A stretch of DNA of 64,000 nucleotides from Motacilla alba alba (Eukaryota > Chordata > Aves > Passeriformes > Motacillidae), in assembly GCF_015832195.1 (NCBI RefSeq), contig NC_052019.1, forward strand, positions 2,589,685 to 2,653,684, given 5' to 3'. Positions 26,763-38,944 of this stretch are shown one piece after another. Within the stretch, counting starts at the first letter, position 1; the number at the start of each line of letters is the position of its first letter. Made by a program: the position numbers and the translations under genes. Below the pieces are notes generated by a model, which did not search any database, was not told the origin of the DNA, and worked only from the letters and a program-made list of their open reading frames with translations.

Positions 26763-29700
26763 ATGGTAATAAACGTCTGTCTCCCACAGTTCAAGCCAAG
26801 AATTCACTGCAACAAGGTAAAATAGGGAGGAGGGGGTTTTGGGGAGTGGGAGGGATGGAGGGATTAGATGGAATTATCCGGGGGAGGAACTGGTTCACTG
26901 CTCCTCTGGGATAATCAGCATCACTGCTCTGATGTGGCACACGCTAAACACTGGAGGGGAAAGCCCTAATTTTGCAGGATCTCATAACCAGACAGCATGA
27001 TGTGCTTCCAGGTGTAAGTTCTTCGACTTGAGATCCCTTTTTCCCTGCAATATTCCAGCTTTCCCTCTGCCCATTGGAACATACAGCTCTTGGTAATGTG
27101 AAATTATCAATTAATGTGAAATTGTGAAATGGTAACTCGGTGAAGTTGCTTTCCAAGCGTTTCTGGTTTCACTCAGCACATCAGAATCTCTGTCAGAAAC
27201 TCAGTTTTCATTCAAATCTGGTTTTTAGCTGTATGTTTCCCCACCAACTCACCCCAAAATCCAGGACAGCCTTGGCTTTGTAAATACTGTGCTGCTGGAA
27301 TTTTTTGTGGAGAGACCCAGCCACGCCACAGAGTTTTAGTGTGATTGTCGTGATCAAGACCACATTAAACAGGTGGAATAAATAGATTTTCCTCATTTTT
27401 ATTTGTCCATTCAGCAAGAATTCTCAGGGCCTGGGGCTTCCAGGAAAGGGAATGGATTGAACCAGGCTGCCCAGGAGCAGTGCAGGGGTGGGATGGGATG
27501 TTCCAAACCAGACCCAGCCTGGATTGATGGGTCTCCCTCAGGGATGGGTGGGGTGGCTCCCAGAGGCTGATTGACATCCAGAGTTCCTCTGGGACCCTGT
27601 AACTGTGATTCCAAGTGCATTTCCACATGGATAAGTAGGCACAAAAAAAATTGAGAGACTCCCACCTGAAAAGGGAGACTGAAAGGAGACTCCCATCTCC
27701 CCCACGCTCATCCTCTGCTCCCAGCCACCCTCTCCTCCTGGACTTACCTCACTGACCCAGCCAAAACCACGAATTGCCCCTGATTTTCCACTCTTCCAGC
27801 AGTTCAGTCAGGTCTGCCCATGGTGACAGAGGGTGCAGGAAGAGGGGATGGAGGAGGATGGGAGCACTCTGCCTTACAGCAGGGTCTGAGCTGCACATAA
27901 ACCTCAGCCTTGGCTCCTGGTTGATGCCATCCTGAGAATCTCTGGAAGTGCTTGTGAAATTGGCCTTCCTTGTGTTTCCTTGCTCCATCCTGACCCCAGT
28001 TTTGGTCTGGCACACAGATCTCAGCCGATGGCTACGAGGTGGAGAACCTGATCTCCGAGGACCTGGCCAGGAGGAACCGTGGCTTCCGCAGCGAGTACTT
28101 CATCAAACCGCCGGTGCACGTCACCATCTCCTTCCCCTTCAACATCGAGATCTGCAGGATCAACGTGGACATCTCCTCCGGGGGCTACCAGACCTTCTCT
28201 GGCTTGGAAGTTTACACCTCTACCTCATGCAACAAAACCTCTTGGCAGAGCCCCGAGGGGCAGTGCTCGGGTCTGGCCGGGCAGCCCGTGTCAGACAAGG
28301 ACACCTTCACCCTGGTGGGCAAAGCTGTCTTAAAAAATCAGAGCAAAGTGACTTTTGGCCACAGAGGCTTCAAGCCGAGGCCTCCCTTCCATCAGATGGA
28401 AAATGTCTTCTCCTACCCCGGCTCCGTGTCCCAAGACCTCTGGAACAAAGGGCCGGCCTCGCTCAGCAACGTGTCCCACCTAAAAATCTGCATCACCCAC
28501 GTGGCCGGGGGGGGCCTGCCCAGCATCAAGAGGCTGGAGGTGTGGGGACAACCGGCCAAGTCCTGCCCACAGGAGGTGATCGAGGGCGTCTTCCAGGTGG
28601 CCTCCCAGTTCCTGGCCCAGGACGTCGGCGGCCTCAAGCCGGAGCTCTGGACGCCCATGGAGAGCGACTGCGTGCCCTTCGGTGCCAACGAGCAGCAGAC
28701 CCTGCACAAGCTGGTGGACGTTGTCCACGACATCCCTGAAGAATTCCTGGACCCCATCACTCTGGAGATCATGACTTTACCCATGCTCCTGCCCTCTGGG
28801 AAGGTGATTGACCAGAGCACCCTGGAGAAGTGCAACCGGAGCGAGGCGTCCTGGGGCCGCGTCCCCAGCGATCCCTTCACGGGCGTGGCCTTCAGCCAGC
28901 ACTCCCAGCCCCTACCTCACCCCACCCTCAAGGCCAGGATAGACCACTTCCTGCTGCAGCACAGCATCCCTGGCACCAACCTGCTGGGGAGGGCTCATGC
29001 CTCGGAGAGCCTGGTGCCCTCCTCCATCACCATGTCCTCTCTGAAAAGGAAAATGGACTCCATGGATCAGGGCTCCCTGCAGCCGCCCTATTTTTCTGCT
29101 ACAAACTTACTTGTCACTTCTACCTCAGAGAACAGTGCTAAAAAAATGAAAACTGACAGTGACTCCCACTTGATCCAGATGGACTGTTCCACAGGTATCG
29201 TGGCTCCCCAGGTCACCTCTGTCCCTTGAGTGTTGGGACAGCCCCAGGCTGGGCTTTCAAACCGGGAGAAATCCAGTGCAAGTTCCCATCACGCCTCTAG
29301 AAAGTTTCTAGGCTGTGCTTGGCTGGTGGAGCTGGGTCATTTCATCCACTTCCCATGTTCCTTGTTGTGTTTCACAGCCCTTGCTTGCTCAGGTCACCCT
29401 GTTCCCCTTTTAGTTTGGATTCCCTTTCTCTTCCTTCCATGTGGAGACAATATTTTCCTCACCGTCCTGATTTGTAGTTCCTTTATCCAGGGAGATTTAT
29501 TGTGTCCTGCAAAAACAGGAAAAGAAATGTCTGGTGCTGCAGTGGTGATGGCACAGGGAGTCCTGGCTCGTCATGAGGAGGGAGGTTGGAAGGAGAGCAG
29601 GGATGGGACACAGAGCAACCCACAGCAAGGGAATTGCAGGGAGGAGGGACAGCTCAGCCTGGGAGAGACTTGCACAGAATTTGCAGGTGGTTAGAGCAGA

Positions 29701-32700
29701 AAACCTGGTAGAGGCTAAATGAGACAAGAAATGTGACTTGTGTCCCTTCATCCATCCCTTTCTCAGTGATGCTGGGAGTGCAAAATGTCCTGCAGATCTG
29801 GGGACAAGCTCAGGTGGGACCTTGTTGTTGCCAACAACTCCCTGACAGGAGGGAGGAGCCGGGTGGGGGTCAGGCTCTGCTCCCAGGGAGCAGGGACAGG
29901 AGGGAACTGCAGTTCCCATCCCTGGAGGAATTGAAAAGCCATGAGAGTGTGGCACCTGGGGACAAAGGGTGTAAATCCAGGTGTGGGGGTATTTCGTGGT
30001 TGGCTCTCTGGGCAGCTCAGTCTCCTGGTGTGCTCTAACCCAGTGTGGTCTGTGACATGTCAAAAGGTGACCCAGAGCTGCTGGGACCTGTCACTGCCTT
30101 CACCCTTCTCTCAATCTGCCCAAAAAGATTTTGAGGACAAAGCTCAGGTGGCTGTTTGGTTTTTAATAAATTCTTCAGTTGGAAAGAATTGATGTCGGGT
30201 GGTAGCAGGAAGAGTAGGGAGAAGCCAGACTGCACGTTTCTGCTCTGGTCCCTCATCCTGGAGCTGATTCCCTCTTTTAGGAGGAATCTTTGGTTATTTT
30301 GGCTGTGGAGGTGTGTGACAGCTCCCACAGGATGTGCCCCAGCCCCACAGGAGCAGGAGCTGCCCTGTGGGTCCTGGAGCTCCCGGGGCAGCCGTGTCCA
30401 TACATAAATAAAAGCAGAGTGCTCAGCCCGTGGAGCTCATGCTTCACTGGATCATCAGCCTTGATTGGTGGAGGAAATGTGCAGCACCAGTTGCGAGCTC
30501 TTCCTCTGGGAGCTGGGTTTAACAGAATTAGTGATGCAGACAACATTCTCTTAATGCTTGGTCTTAATTAGCGCCGTCGGTGCTGCGCAGGGCAGCCCTG
30601 CGGGGAGGGTCCAGCCCTGGCCCTGTGGCTCAGAACTGGGACAGAGAGGGAAAAACAAGTCCCACAGATTTTATTAATGCTTTAAATGTTCTCTGTGAGC
30701 TGCACGGAGCAAGGCTGGGAGCACTGGGCTGGGAGCCAGCTGAGGGAGTGCCTGGGATTTCAGGGAAAAGCAGCTTCCTGGGTTATTTGGAGTTTGGCCC
30801 TTTTTCAGTCCTGCAGACTTCTACAGCTCCACGGAAGGAGGGTGCAGCCAGGTAGGGGTCAGGCTCTGTTCCCAGGGAATAAGAGGAAATGGCCTCAGGA
30901 GAGGTTTAGGGTGGTATTAGGGAAAATTCCTTCATGCAAAGGGTTCTCCAGCCCTGGCACAGGCTGCCCATCCTGAAGGGATTTAAAAGCCATGTGGGTA
31001 TGGCACTTGGGGGCATGATTTAGTGATGGCCTTGGCAGTGCTGGACTCCATGATCTTGGAAGACTTCTTCAACCTAAATGATTCTGTCCTGTGTAAGTTG
31101 GCACTGGGACACCACATGAGTGGTGGTGATCCCTGGGGCAGCCCACCTCTAGGACCTAGAGGACACGAGGCACTCAACCCCAAATCCCAGCCCCTTGGTG
31201 GGAAAAAGGCACCTCTCAACAAAACAAGTGCAGGGCTCCTAAAATCCTCCAAAGTTCAGAGCCAAGGCAGTGTTTGCATCACAGATTCTTTTTCCCAGCA
31301 TCTGCTTCTCCATCTTTTTCTCGTCTTTGCAGACCTGGTGTTTCCCTTTGCCAATCTGATCTCTGGGTTCCCTTTGCAGATTTGGTCTCCCAATTCCCTT
31401 TGCACACCTGGTCTCTGTTTCAGTTTGCAGATTTTGTCCTTGTTTCCCTTTGCAGACCTGGTCCTTGATGTTTCCCTTTGCACACCTGGTGTTTCCCTTT
31501 GCACACCTGGTGTTTCCCTCTGCACACCTGGTCTGTATTTCCTTTTGCAGACCTGATCCTTGATGTTTCCCTTTGCACACGTGGTCTCTGTTTCCCTTCG
31601 CAGACCTGCTGTTTGTGTTTCCCTTTGCAGATTTGCTCTGTTTCCCTTTGCAGACCTGGTCCTTGTTTCTTTTTGCAGATTTGCTCTCTGTATCCCTTTG
31701 CAGACCTGTTCTCTGTTTCCCTTTGCAGACCTGTTCTCTGTTTCCCTTTGCAGACCTGCTCTCTGTTTCCCTTTGCAGATTTGCTCTCTGTTTCCCTTTG
31801 CGCACCTGGTCTGTATTTCCCTTTGCAGACCTGATCCTTGATGTTTCCCTTTGCACACGTGGTCTCTGTTTCCCTTCGCAGATTTGCTCTCTGTTTCCCT
31901 TTGCAGAGCTGGTGTTTGTGTTTCCCTTTGCAGAGCTGCTCTCTGTTTCCCTTTGCAGACCTGTTCTGTGTTTCCCTTTGCAGACCTGTTCTCTGTTTCC
32001 CTTTGCAGATTTGCTCTCTGTTTCCCTTTGCAGAGCTGGTGTTTGTGTTTCCCTTTGCAGAGCTGGTCTCTTTTTCCCTTTGCACACCTGGTCTCTGTTT
32101 CAGTTTGCAGATTTTGTCCTTGTTTCCCTTTGCACACCTGGTCTGTATTTCCCTTTGCAGACCTGCTCTCTGTTTCCTTTTGCAGACCTGTTCTCTGTTT
32201 CCCTTTGCAGATTTGCTCTCTGTTTCCCTTTGCAGATTTGCTCTGTTTCCCTTTGCAGATTTGCTCTCTGTTTCCCTTTGCAGACCTGCTCTCTGTTTCC
32301 CTTTGCAGAGCTGGTGTCCCACGAGCAGAAGCTGTCGGAGAGCTTGGACACTGCCCTGACCTCTGCTCTCAGCTCCATGCCCTCCTTCACGGCCAAGCTG
32401 ATGAAGAGCCAGCAGCAGGCTCCGGGAGAGGGGGGCTGCAGCACTTCCTGGAGCCCGGGCACAGCCCTTGGTGAGCAACAGGCACCTCTGGAGCACCTTT
32501 GGGACCTGGGGCTGCCTTAACAGGGAGCGTTGTTCAGAGCCCAGGCTATTACATGTTCCACATAAAAATATTCCATGGTCTCCCAGCAAGCTTTAGTTCA
32601 CAATCCTTGCCTCTGTCTCAGCAGTTTTGCTGCTTTATTCTCCACTGAGGCAGGTCAGACCTTGCTGACCCCCAAGGTGTGGGATGTTGTCCATGCCCAG

Positions 32701-34448
32701 GGTCAGAGCAGGCTGTGGCAGCAGTGCTGTGATTCTCCCGTGTTCTTGGCTGGCTGTGCTGCCCCAGGGTGAGCTGGGATGGACACGGTGCTCAGCCTGC
32801 TCCAGCTCGGTTCAGACAGCTCTCAGAGCTCTGCACTTTGGGCTCAGAGGTTCAGTGTTGCCCGTGAGCTGTGTGCAGCAAGCTGGGGAGCTGCCACGTG
32901 GGTGGAGAACGAGTCTGGTGTGGGGATGCTGCAGGAGAGGTGTAAATCCAGCAAACACTGCAGCCCTCCAGTGCTTGAAAGGGCCTTGGAAAAAAGAGGG
33001 AGAGTCACATAGAGACTGTGCAAGGGGGAATGTTTGTAAACTAAAAGAGTAGGGTGAGATTGGATATTGGGAAGGAATTGTTCCCTGTGAGGGTGGTGAG
33101 CCCTGGCACAGGGTGCCCAGAGAAGCTGTGGCTGCCCCTGGGTCCCTGGAAGTGTCAAAGGCCAGGTTGGACAGGGCTGAGAGCAGCCTGGGCTAGTGGA
33201 AGTGTCCCTGCCTATGGCAGGAAGGTGGAATGGGATGGGGGCTTTATGATCCCTTCCAACCCAAACCATTCCCTGATTTGAAACACCGTGTGACATCCAG
33301 CCTTTGGCAGGAGCAGGTCACAGCAGCAGAGTCCCAGGCCAGCCAGCTGTGTGTGCCCAGAATCCCATCAGGATTGAGTGTCCATAATCCAGGCTGCCAC
33401 ACCCACCCAGCCGCTGCCCAGCCGCTCATCCAGCTGTGCATGCATTCCCAAAAGGATTCCTTTGGGCTGCAGGGAAGCGCTGAACCTTCAGATGTCCCTC
33501 CACATGTCCTGGCCTCTCTTCCCCTGGGTGAGGCTCTGCTTGCCCGTGGCTGAGAAGGGGCTTCAGAGGGACCCTGGGAAGGGCTGTGTCTGTCTGTCCG
33601 TCCACCTGCCTGTGCCTGTTTTTCCCTCTCTGCCCCTCCCCAAACAGCTTCTGCTGTTTCACAGTGCCATTCAGCTCTTCAGCTTTTCCCTGTCCCCTCT
33701 AAAACTGCAGCTGTTGGAGAGCTGAGCAGCCCTGGATGGGTGTGTGACAGGAATGCAAAGCGACCCCTCAGCTGTTCCACCTGGGAACGGCTGTGGAAGA
33801 GCGGGAGGGAGGGTGATTTAATCTCAGTAAAAGTGAAAAGCCCTTTTTTACAGTCATCTGCCCTCAATTAAAAGCCTGATGGCGCGAGTGCTTGATGTGA
33901 TCCATCCCTTTCTGAGCACAGCCTGCCCTGGAAGCTGGACCATTCCCTTTCCTCGTGGTGATGACGGCAAAGTGGCACAGTCCTGAGTCACAGCTGTGCC
34001 CTGCAGGACCTGTGGCACCGGGGGGGGTGGCCCAGCCTGACTTCTCACACTCCCTGCCCGACCCACTTCTGTCCCTTTGTTTCACACTCTGAAGCTGAGG
34101 AGGGATCAGACATTGGAAGGGGCTGCCCGGGGAGGTGCTGGAATCACCAGCAAAGCCCGGACCACCAGTTGGTTCACTCAGTAACCTCTGACGTTTCTTC
34201 CAGCCTGCTGATTGTGTGATTCTGCATTCGCAGAGCACGGCAGGAGCGGCCAGACCCAAGGATGTGCTTCCTGTGGCAAATCCTTCTCCTGCTACTTCAA
34301 GGCAGAGCCCGTGTACCAGCTCCCCTGCGGGCACCTGCTGTGCCGGCCCTGCCTGGCCGAGCGCCAGAAGGCTCCGGCTTCCCCCGTCCCCTGCGGGAGC
34401 TGCAAGAGGGCGGCGGCCACGCAGGACATCAGGAGGGTTCACTTCTGA
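26763..34448 (+). CDS. UBOX5: UBOX5 (U-box domain-containing E3 ubiquitin ligase 5; RNF37)
   Basis: Four coding exons: 26763-26816 (18 codons), 28018-29194, 32309-32470 and 34234-34448; GT/AG borders and phases agree, giving 535 residues (human 541). The tiny first exon encodes MVINVCLPQFKPRIHCNK, almost identical to human. Exon 2 holds the conserved N-terminal region (SADGYEVENLISEDL) and the U-box at about 258-334 (EEFLDPITLEIM, LPSGKVIDQSTLEKCNRSEA, PSDPFTGVAF). Exon 4 carries a C-terminal RING-like cysteine/histidine array at 475-521 (CASC, LPCGHLLCRPC, PCGSC). Family knowledge: a nuclear E3 ligase that works with UBE2L3-type E2 enzymes and interacts with VCP. A premature stop 35 bases past the exon 2 donor would give a shorter protein if intron 2 were retained. 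FASTKD5 lies in its 5' intron. Confidence 0.97.
29840..29975 (+). mobile_element. CR1 LINE fragment in UBOX5 intron 2
   Basis: CR1 wording GGTGGGGGTCAGGCTCTGCT, CAGTTCCCATCCCTGGAGGA and GTGTGGCACCTGGGGACA, matching the copy at 30838. Confidence 0.7.
30838..31090 (+). mobile_element. CR1 LINE 3'-end fragment in UBOX5 intron 2
   Basis: Contains GGGTTCTCCAGCCCTGGCAC, CATGTGGGTATGGCACTTGG, GATGGCCTTGGCAGTGCTGG and a near-terminal CAACCTAAATGATTCTGTC, the 3' end of a CR1 subfamily distinct from the 18 kb copy. Confidence 0.85.
31325..32308 (+). repeat. Minisatellite of 3' splice-acceptor units abutting UBOX5 exon 3
   Basis: About 39 tandem units, mostly 25 bases (27 in some), with the shared core TTTCCCTTTGCAG followed by ACCTG, ATTTG or AGCTGGTG. 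The core is a polypyrimidine tract plus CAG, and the last copy (AG at 32307-32308) is the acceptor of the exon at 32309. Several units continue AGAGCTGGTGT as the real exon start does, so the array appears to have grown from the exon boundary itself. About ten units read CACACC instead of CAGACC and have lost the AG. Confidence 0.95.
32936..33285 (+). mobile_element. CR1 LINE 3'-end fragment in UBOX5 intron 3
   Basis: Contains GGAAGGAATTGTTCCCTGTG, GGCACAGGGTGCCCAGAGAA, TCCCTTCCAACCCAAACC near its end. Sense orientation relative to UBOX5. Confidence 0.9.
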
Positions 34449-34982
34449 GCCCCGAGGGAGCTGCTGCTGTCCCCGCGTCCACACGGAGCCGCCCGGGAGC
34501 CGCAGACAGGAGAGGACTCGGTCTTTGTGCTTACAGAGTAGCGGGGGGTGGGGGGGTTAGAGCCCGAGGATGACAAAAGCCATAGCTTCTTTATCAAGGA
34601 ATATGTATTTCTATCCAGGACTGGTCTCCAGCACTGCCCCGGGGCTCAGAGGTTTAGCACAGGTGCCTTTGGGACCAGCTCAGCTTCTCCCCCTCTGCCA
34701 GTTCACGCCACGTTTGACCAGCAGCCAGCCGGCTGTGGAGCAGGTAACGTCCTTGTGAGTGACAGCACACACGCAAAGCCCACCCTGTGACTTCCTCCCC
34801 TTCCCCACCTCGCCCTCCCCTCCCTGCCGGGAGCTCTCTCATCGTGGCTGAGGTGGGAGGAGCTGGCAGTGATCTCGCCCTGCTCATCCAGACTCTTGTA
34901 GAAAAGCCATCCCATCCCACCCTCCCGGTTGATGTCGTGTGAGCAGCCCAGCTCCTGGCTGGCTGATAGACATTTAAGCCTT

Positions 34983-34988
34983 AATAAA
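34983..34988 (+). terminator. UBOX5 polyadenylation signal (AATAAA)
   Basis: AATAAA lies 535 bases after the UBOX5 stop, followed by a T-rich element (TTCTTTCTCTCTCTCTGGCT). Confidence 0.8.
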
Positions 34989-36306
34989 ATGTTTAAAGTC
35001 AGGTTCTTTCTCTCTCTCTGGCTCCTAATTAGTCTCATCCTGAGGCTTAATGGTGTCATGGAGTGAATCTCTTGGCAGAGGAGGAAATAAACTGGAAAAA
35101 GCCAAACCAACATGGAGGAGCTGCAGGCCAGAGGGGTTCAGAGGGGTTCTGGCAGCAGCCTCGTGCATCACAGGGATGAGATACCCATGGGCGCCTCAGA
35201 GAGATGCTCAGAAAAAAGCCAGAAAAAAAAAATTACTTTGATACCTTCTGTCCTGGATATGCCAGGGTAAGGTGACATCAAAGGGTTTGTCACCTCCACA
35301 ACCCCCTGCTGGTGCCACTTCATGGATGTTCTGGGCCATCACGAGCCTCCAGCTGACTCAGCTCACCTTGGGCACGGCTTTATTTGCTCTCCAAAGACAC
35401 CTGAGCAAAGTTGTGGTGTTCTGGCAGGGGAAGGAGCTGCTTGTGCCCTGGAGCACAGCTTTGTGCTGGCCCCACACCGATCCTGACCCTGCCTGCGTCA
35501 GCAGGAGTTTACAGCCCATCTCCATTCCCAGCAAAAAAAGAAAATCACACTTCTTAAAATAATAAACACTTAGAAAATAGGCACAGAACTCCTAAAAAGC
35601 CCACGGTTCAGAGGCAGTAAGTGTGCTCCATTGCAGCGGTGGTGTCGTGCTTGCAGTGAGCCATCCCGGGGTGATTCAGCTCTCACACCTCCCCCAGGGA
35701 AGGGGGGAGCATGGGCGGCTGCCTCTGGATCCCAGAGCCACCAACCAAAGCCAGCAAAGCTTGGATGCTTCCAGAGTCACCGGTTCTGACGAGCTCCTCC
35801 AGTGCCCAAAAGTTCCTTGTGGTGTCCTGAGGTGGGCGGTGATCCAGGTGGGAGCCGCCCAAATTTCCTCCAGGTTCCCTTTGTTCTGCAGGGATTGGAA
35901 GGGAAGGGGTGGTGCTGGGACATCAGGTCCTCCTCCCTGCTCAGAGCGGGGCTCATCTCCACCTCACTGCAGGTTCTCAGAGCCTTCATCCCCCAATTTC
36001 TCCTCCTTAACCCTCTGGGACCCTTGGCAGCACACTTCACCTGCTGTGTCCCCCCTTGCAGGGGATCCAGGGGGGATCTCTTGCAGGGGATCCAGGCATG
36101 AGTGTCTCTCTGCACCCACATTCTGGAGCTCAGGGAAGGATCACCTGCCCCAGCTGGGTGTGAATCCCCCTGATCCCAGGGCACTGGAACCCCTGTGGGC
36201 AGCAGGGACCCTCTCCGCACCCCAAGGTGGGTGGCACAGAGCCAGCAATTTCCTCTGCCTGGACCCACAGCAATCCCTCTTCTCCAGCAATCCCTGTTTG
36301 TGACAG
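34989..36306. other. UBOX5-vasotocin intergenic, proximal part
   Basis: No gene or recognisable repeat family seen. Moderately GC-rich unique-looking sequence; open frames on both strands lack known motifs. Confidence 0.5.
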
Positions 36307-36612
36307 CCCATGGGTGACGTGAGTGTGCTGGTGCCACCCCCAGAGGTGCCTTTGCTTTTGGTCTCCCCTCTCCCAATGCTTTCCCTGCCTTCTGGTTTCT
36401 TGGGGAAGAGGGGGAAGAGGCAGGAGAGCCGTGGCTGGCACTGATGGATCACTTTGGGGACAGGGTCCTGCCCTGCACCCCGATGCTGCAGCCCAGCCCC
36501 TGGGTTTGGGGTGGTGTTGTGCAGCCAGGGCTCTCTCCCGGCCCTGACCCAGAGCAGTATCCCCTCCCAGAGCAGCATCAGTCAAAGCAGCATCCCCAAA
36601 GCAGCATCCCTC
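36307..36612. repeat. Duplicated 306-bp segment, copy 1
   Basis: Matches 41032-41337 at a constant offset of 4725 bases with no gaps and five mismatches that I could find (about 98% identity). Both copies run into a GCAGCATCC-type minisatellite on the right. Confidence 0.95.
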
Positions 36613-36935
36613 CTAAAGCAGCATCCCCAAAGCAGCATCCCTCCCTAAAACAGCATCCCTAAATCAGCATCCCTCCCTAAACTAGCATCCCACAAAGCAG
36701 CATCCCTCCCCAAAGCAGCACCCCACAAAGCTGCATCCCTCCCCAAAGCAGCATCCCTAAATCAGCATCCCTCCCTAAACTAGCATCCCACAAAGCAGCA
36801 TCCCTCCCCAAAGCAGCATCCCACAAAGCAGCATCCTTCCCCAAAGCAGCATCCCTAAATCAGCATCCCTCCCCAAAGCAGCATCCCACAAAGCAGCATC
36901 CCACAAAGCAGCATCCCACAAAGCAGCCTCCCTCC
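36565..36935. repeat. Minisatellite with AAAGCAGCATCCC units
   Basis: Short units of 12-20 bases (CCCAAAGCAGCAT, CACAAAGCAGCATCCCTCC, variants with AAATCAGCATCC and AAACTAGCATCC) repeated about 22 times. Confidence 0.9.
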
Positions 36936-37469
36936 CTAAAGCTCGCACACAGCTGCCACCAGCAGGTTTATTGCCAGCCCCAAGCCTGTGCTCTCCCTGG
37001 GAGCTGGGGAGTGGAACTGATTGCAGCCTGGGCAATTTCCTCTAATGCTGTCCTTCAAGCATTTTTTGGACAAATCCATCTCTTGTCGGTCAGTGACCTC
37101 CCAGCGTGACGTCCCCAGCCCAGCAGGATGGATTTGGCCCTGGGAATGATCAAAGCAGTGCCCCAGCCAATCTTGACGTTGCCTGTGCTGCCTTTAAGGA
37201 GCCATCAAAGCTGTTTTCCAGCTGTCAGGGAAGCAGAGGAGCATCTTTGTCTGTGATGTGAGGGGAGGAGGTGCAGGATCCCCCTCCCCACCACCCGTCA
37301 GCCTCGGGGCCACGGTGACAGTGACAGATCCATTTGAGGAGCATTAGAGCCCCCAGGCAGGAGCAGGGAGCTCTCCCTTGCCAGCCTGACCCTCTCCATG
37401 TGGCGTCTTCAAGAAGTTTCTCCTTCCCTGCTGCATCCCCCTCCAGCCACAGCAAAGGCAGGAAATGCA

Positions 37470-38790
37470 CAAATCAGTGAAATCCATCCCATTTTCCAAC
37501 ATCCTCTGGTTTATCCTGATGGAGTGTTGTCACTTAAAGTCAGTGAAATTCACCCCATTTTCCAACAACCCTCTGGTTTATCCTGATGGAATGCTGACAC
37601 TAAAAAATAGTGAAATTCACCCAGTTTTCCAAATCCTCTGGTTTATCCTGATGGAATTTTGTCACTAAAAATCAATGAAATTCATCCCCTTTTCCAGCAT
37701 CCCCTCTGGTTTATCCTGATGGAATCTTGCCACTAAAAATGAGTGAAATTCATCCCATTTTCCAGCATCTTCTGGTTTATCCTGTTGGAATGTTATCACT
37801 AAAAGTCAGTGAAATTCACCCCGTTTTCCAGCATTTTCTGGTTTATCCTGATGGAATCTTGTCACTAAAAATCAGTGAAATTCACCTCATTTTCCAACAT
37901 CCCTGTGGTTTATCCTGATGGAATGTTGTCACTAAAAATCAATGAAATTCATCCCATTTTCCAGCATCCCTGTGGTTTATCCTGATGGAATCTTGCCACT
38001 AAAAATCAGTGAAATTCACCCAGTTTTCCAAATCCCTCTGGTTTATCCTGATGGAATCTTGACACTAAAAATCAGTGAAATTCATCCCATTTTCCAACAT
38101 CCCCTGGTTTATCCTGATGGAACCTTGTCACTAAAAATCAATTAAATTCACCCCACTTTCCAGCATCCTCTGGTTTATCCTGATGGAATCTTGTCACTAA
38201 AAATCAGTGAAATTCATCCCATTTTCCAGCATCCTCTCATTTATCCTGATGGAATCCTGCCACTAAAAATCAGTGAAATTCATCCCATTTTCCAACATCC
38301 CCTGGTTTATCCTGATGGAACCTTGTCACTAAAAATCAGTGAAATTCACCCCATTTTCCAACATCCCTGTGGTTTATCCTGATGGAATCTTGTCACTAAA
38401 AATCAGTGAAATTCACCCCATTTTCCAACATCCCTGTGGTTTATCCTGATGGAATCTTGTCACTTAAAGTCAGTGAATTTCATCTCATTTTCCAGCATCC
38501 CTGTGGTTTGTCCTGATGGAATGCTGACACTAAAAATCAGTGAAATTTACCCAGTTTTCCAAATCCTCTGGTTTATCCTGATGGAATCTTGTCACTTAAA
38601 GTCAGTGAAATTCACCTCATTTTCCAACATCCTCTGGTTTATCCTGATGGAATCTTGACACTAAAGATCAGTGAAATTCACCCCATTTTCCAACATCCCT
38701 GTGGTTTATCCTGATGGAATCTTGCCACTAAAAATCAATTAAATTCACCCCACTTTCCAGCATCCTCTGGTTTATCCTGGTTTAATGCTG
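37470..38790. repeat. AT-rich minisatellite, ~66-bp unit, about 20 copies
   Basis: Units run CAGTGAAATTCATCCCATTT, CCAACATCCTCTGGTTTATC, CTGATGGAATCTTGTCACTA in order, with small variation (TTCACCCC, TTGACACT). The frame stays open in places, giving short repetitive frames that are not genes. Its AT content stands out from the GC-rich surroundings. Confidence 0.95.
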
Positions 38791-38944
38791 TCCCTCTCAT
38801 TTATCCTGGTGGAACTTTGGCCCTGGGAGCTCTGTGTGCTGCAGCCAAGCTCCATCCCCTCCATCCCTCCTCCTGCCTCCAAAGGGGCTCTCCCAAACCT
38901 CATGGGGGGCTCCGGAGCTAACGAAGCTCCTGCTGTTAATGAAG

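Noticed and set aside
28039..29229. UBOX5 as a single-exon 396-aa protein ending in intron 2
   Set aside because: The frame lacks the conserved N-terminus and RING; GT at 29195 and downstream exons restore the family-length protein.
31239..32589. Minus-strand frames with repeated CAKGNREQVCKGK motifs (up to 389 codons)
   Set aside because: Antisense shadows of the splice-acceptor minisatellite; the repetition follows the 25-bp unit.
36565..36935. Short regularly spaced repeats considered as a CRISPR-like array
   Set aside because: Units are contiguous with no unique spacers, and the host is a vertebrate.
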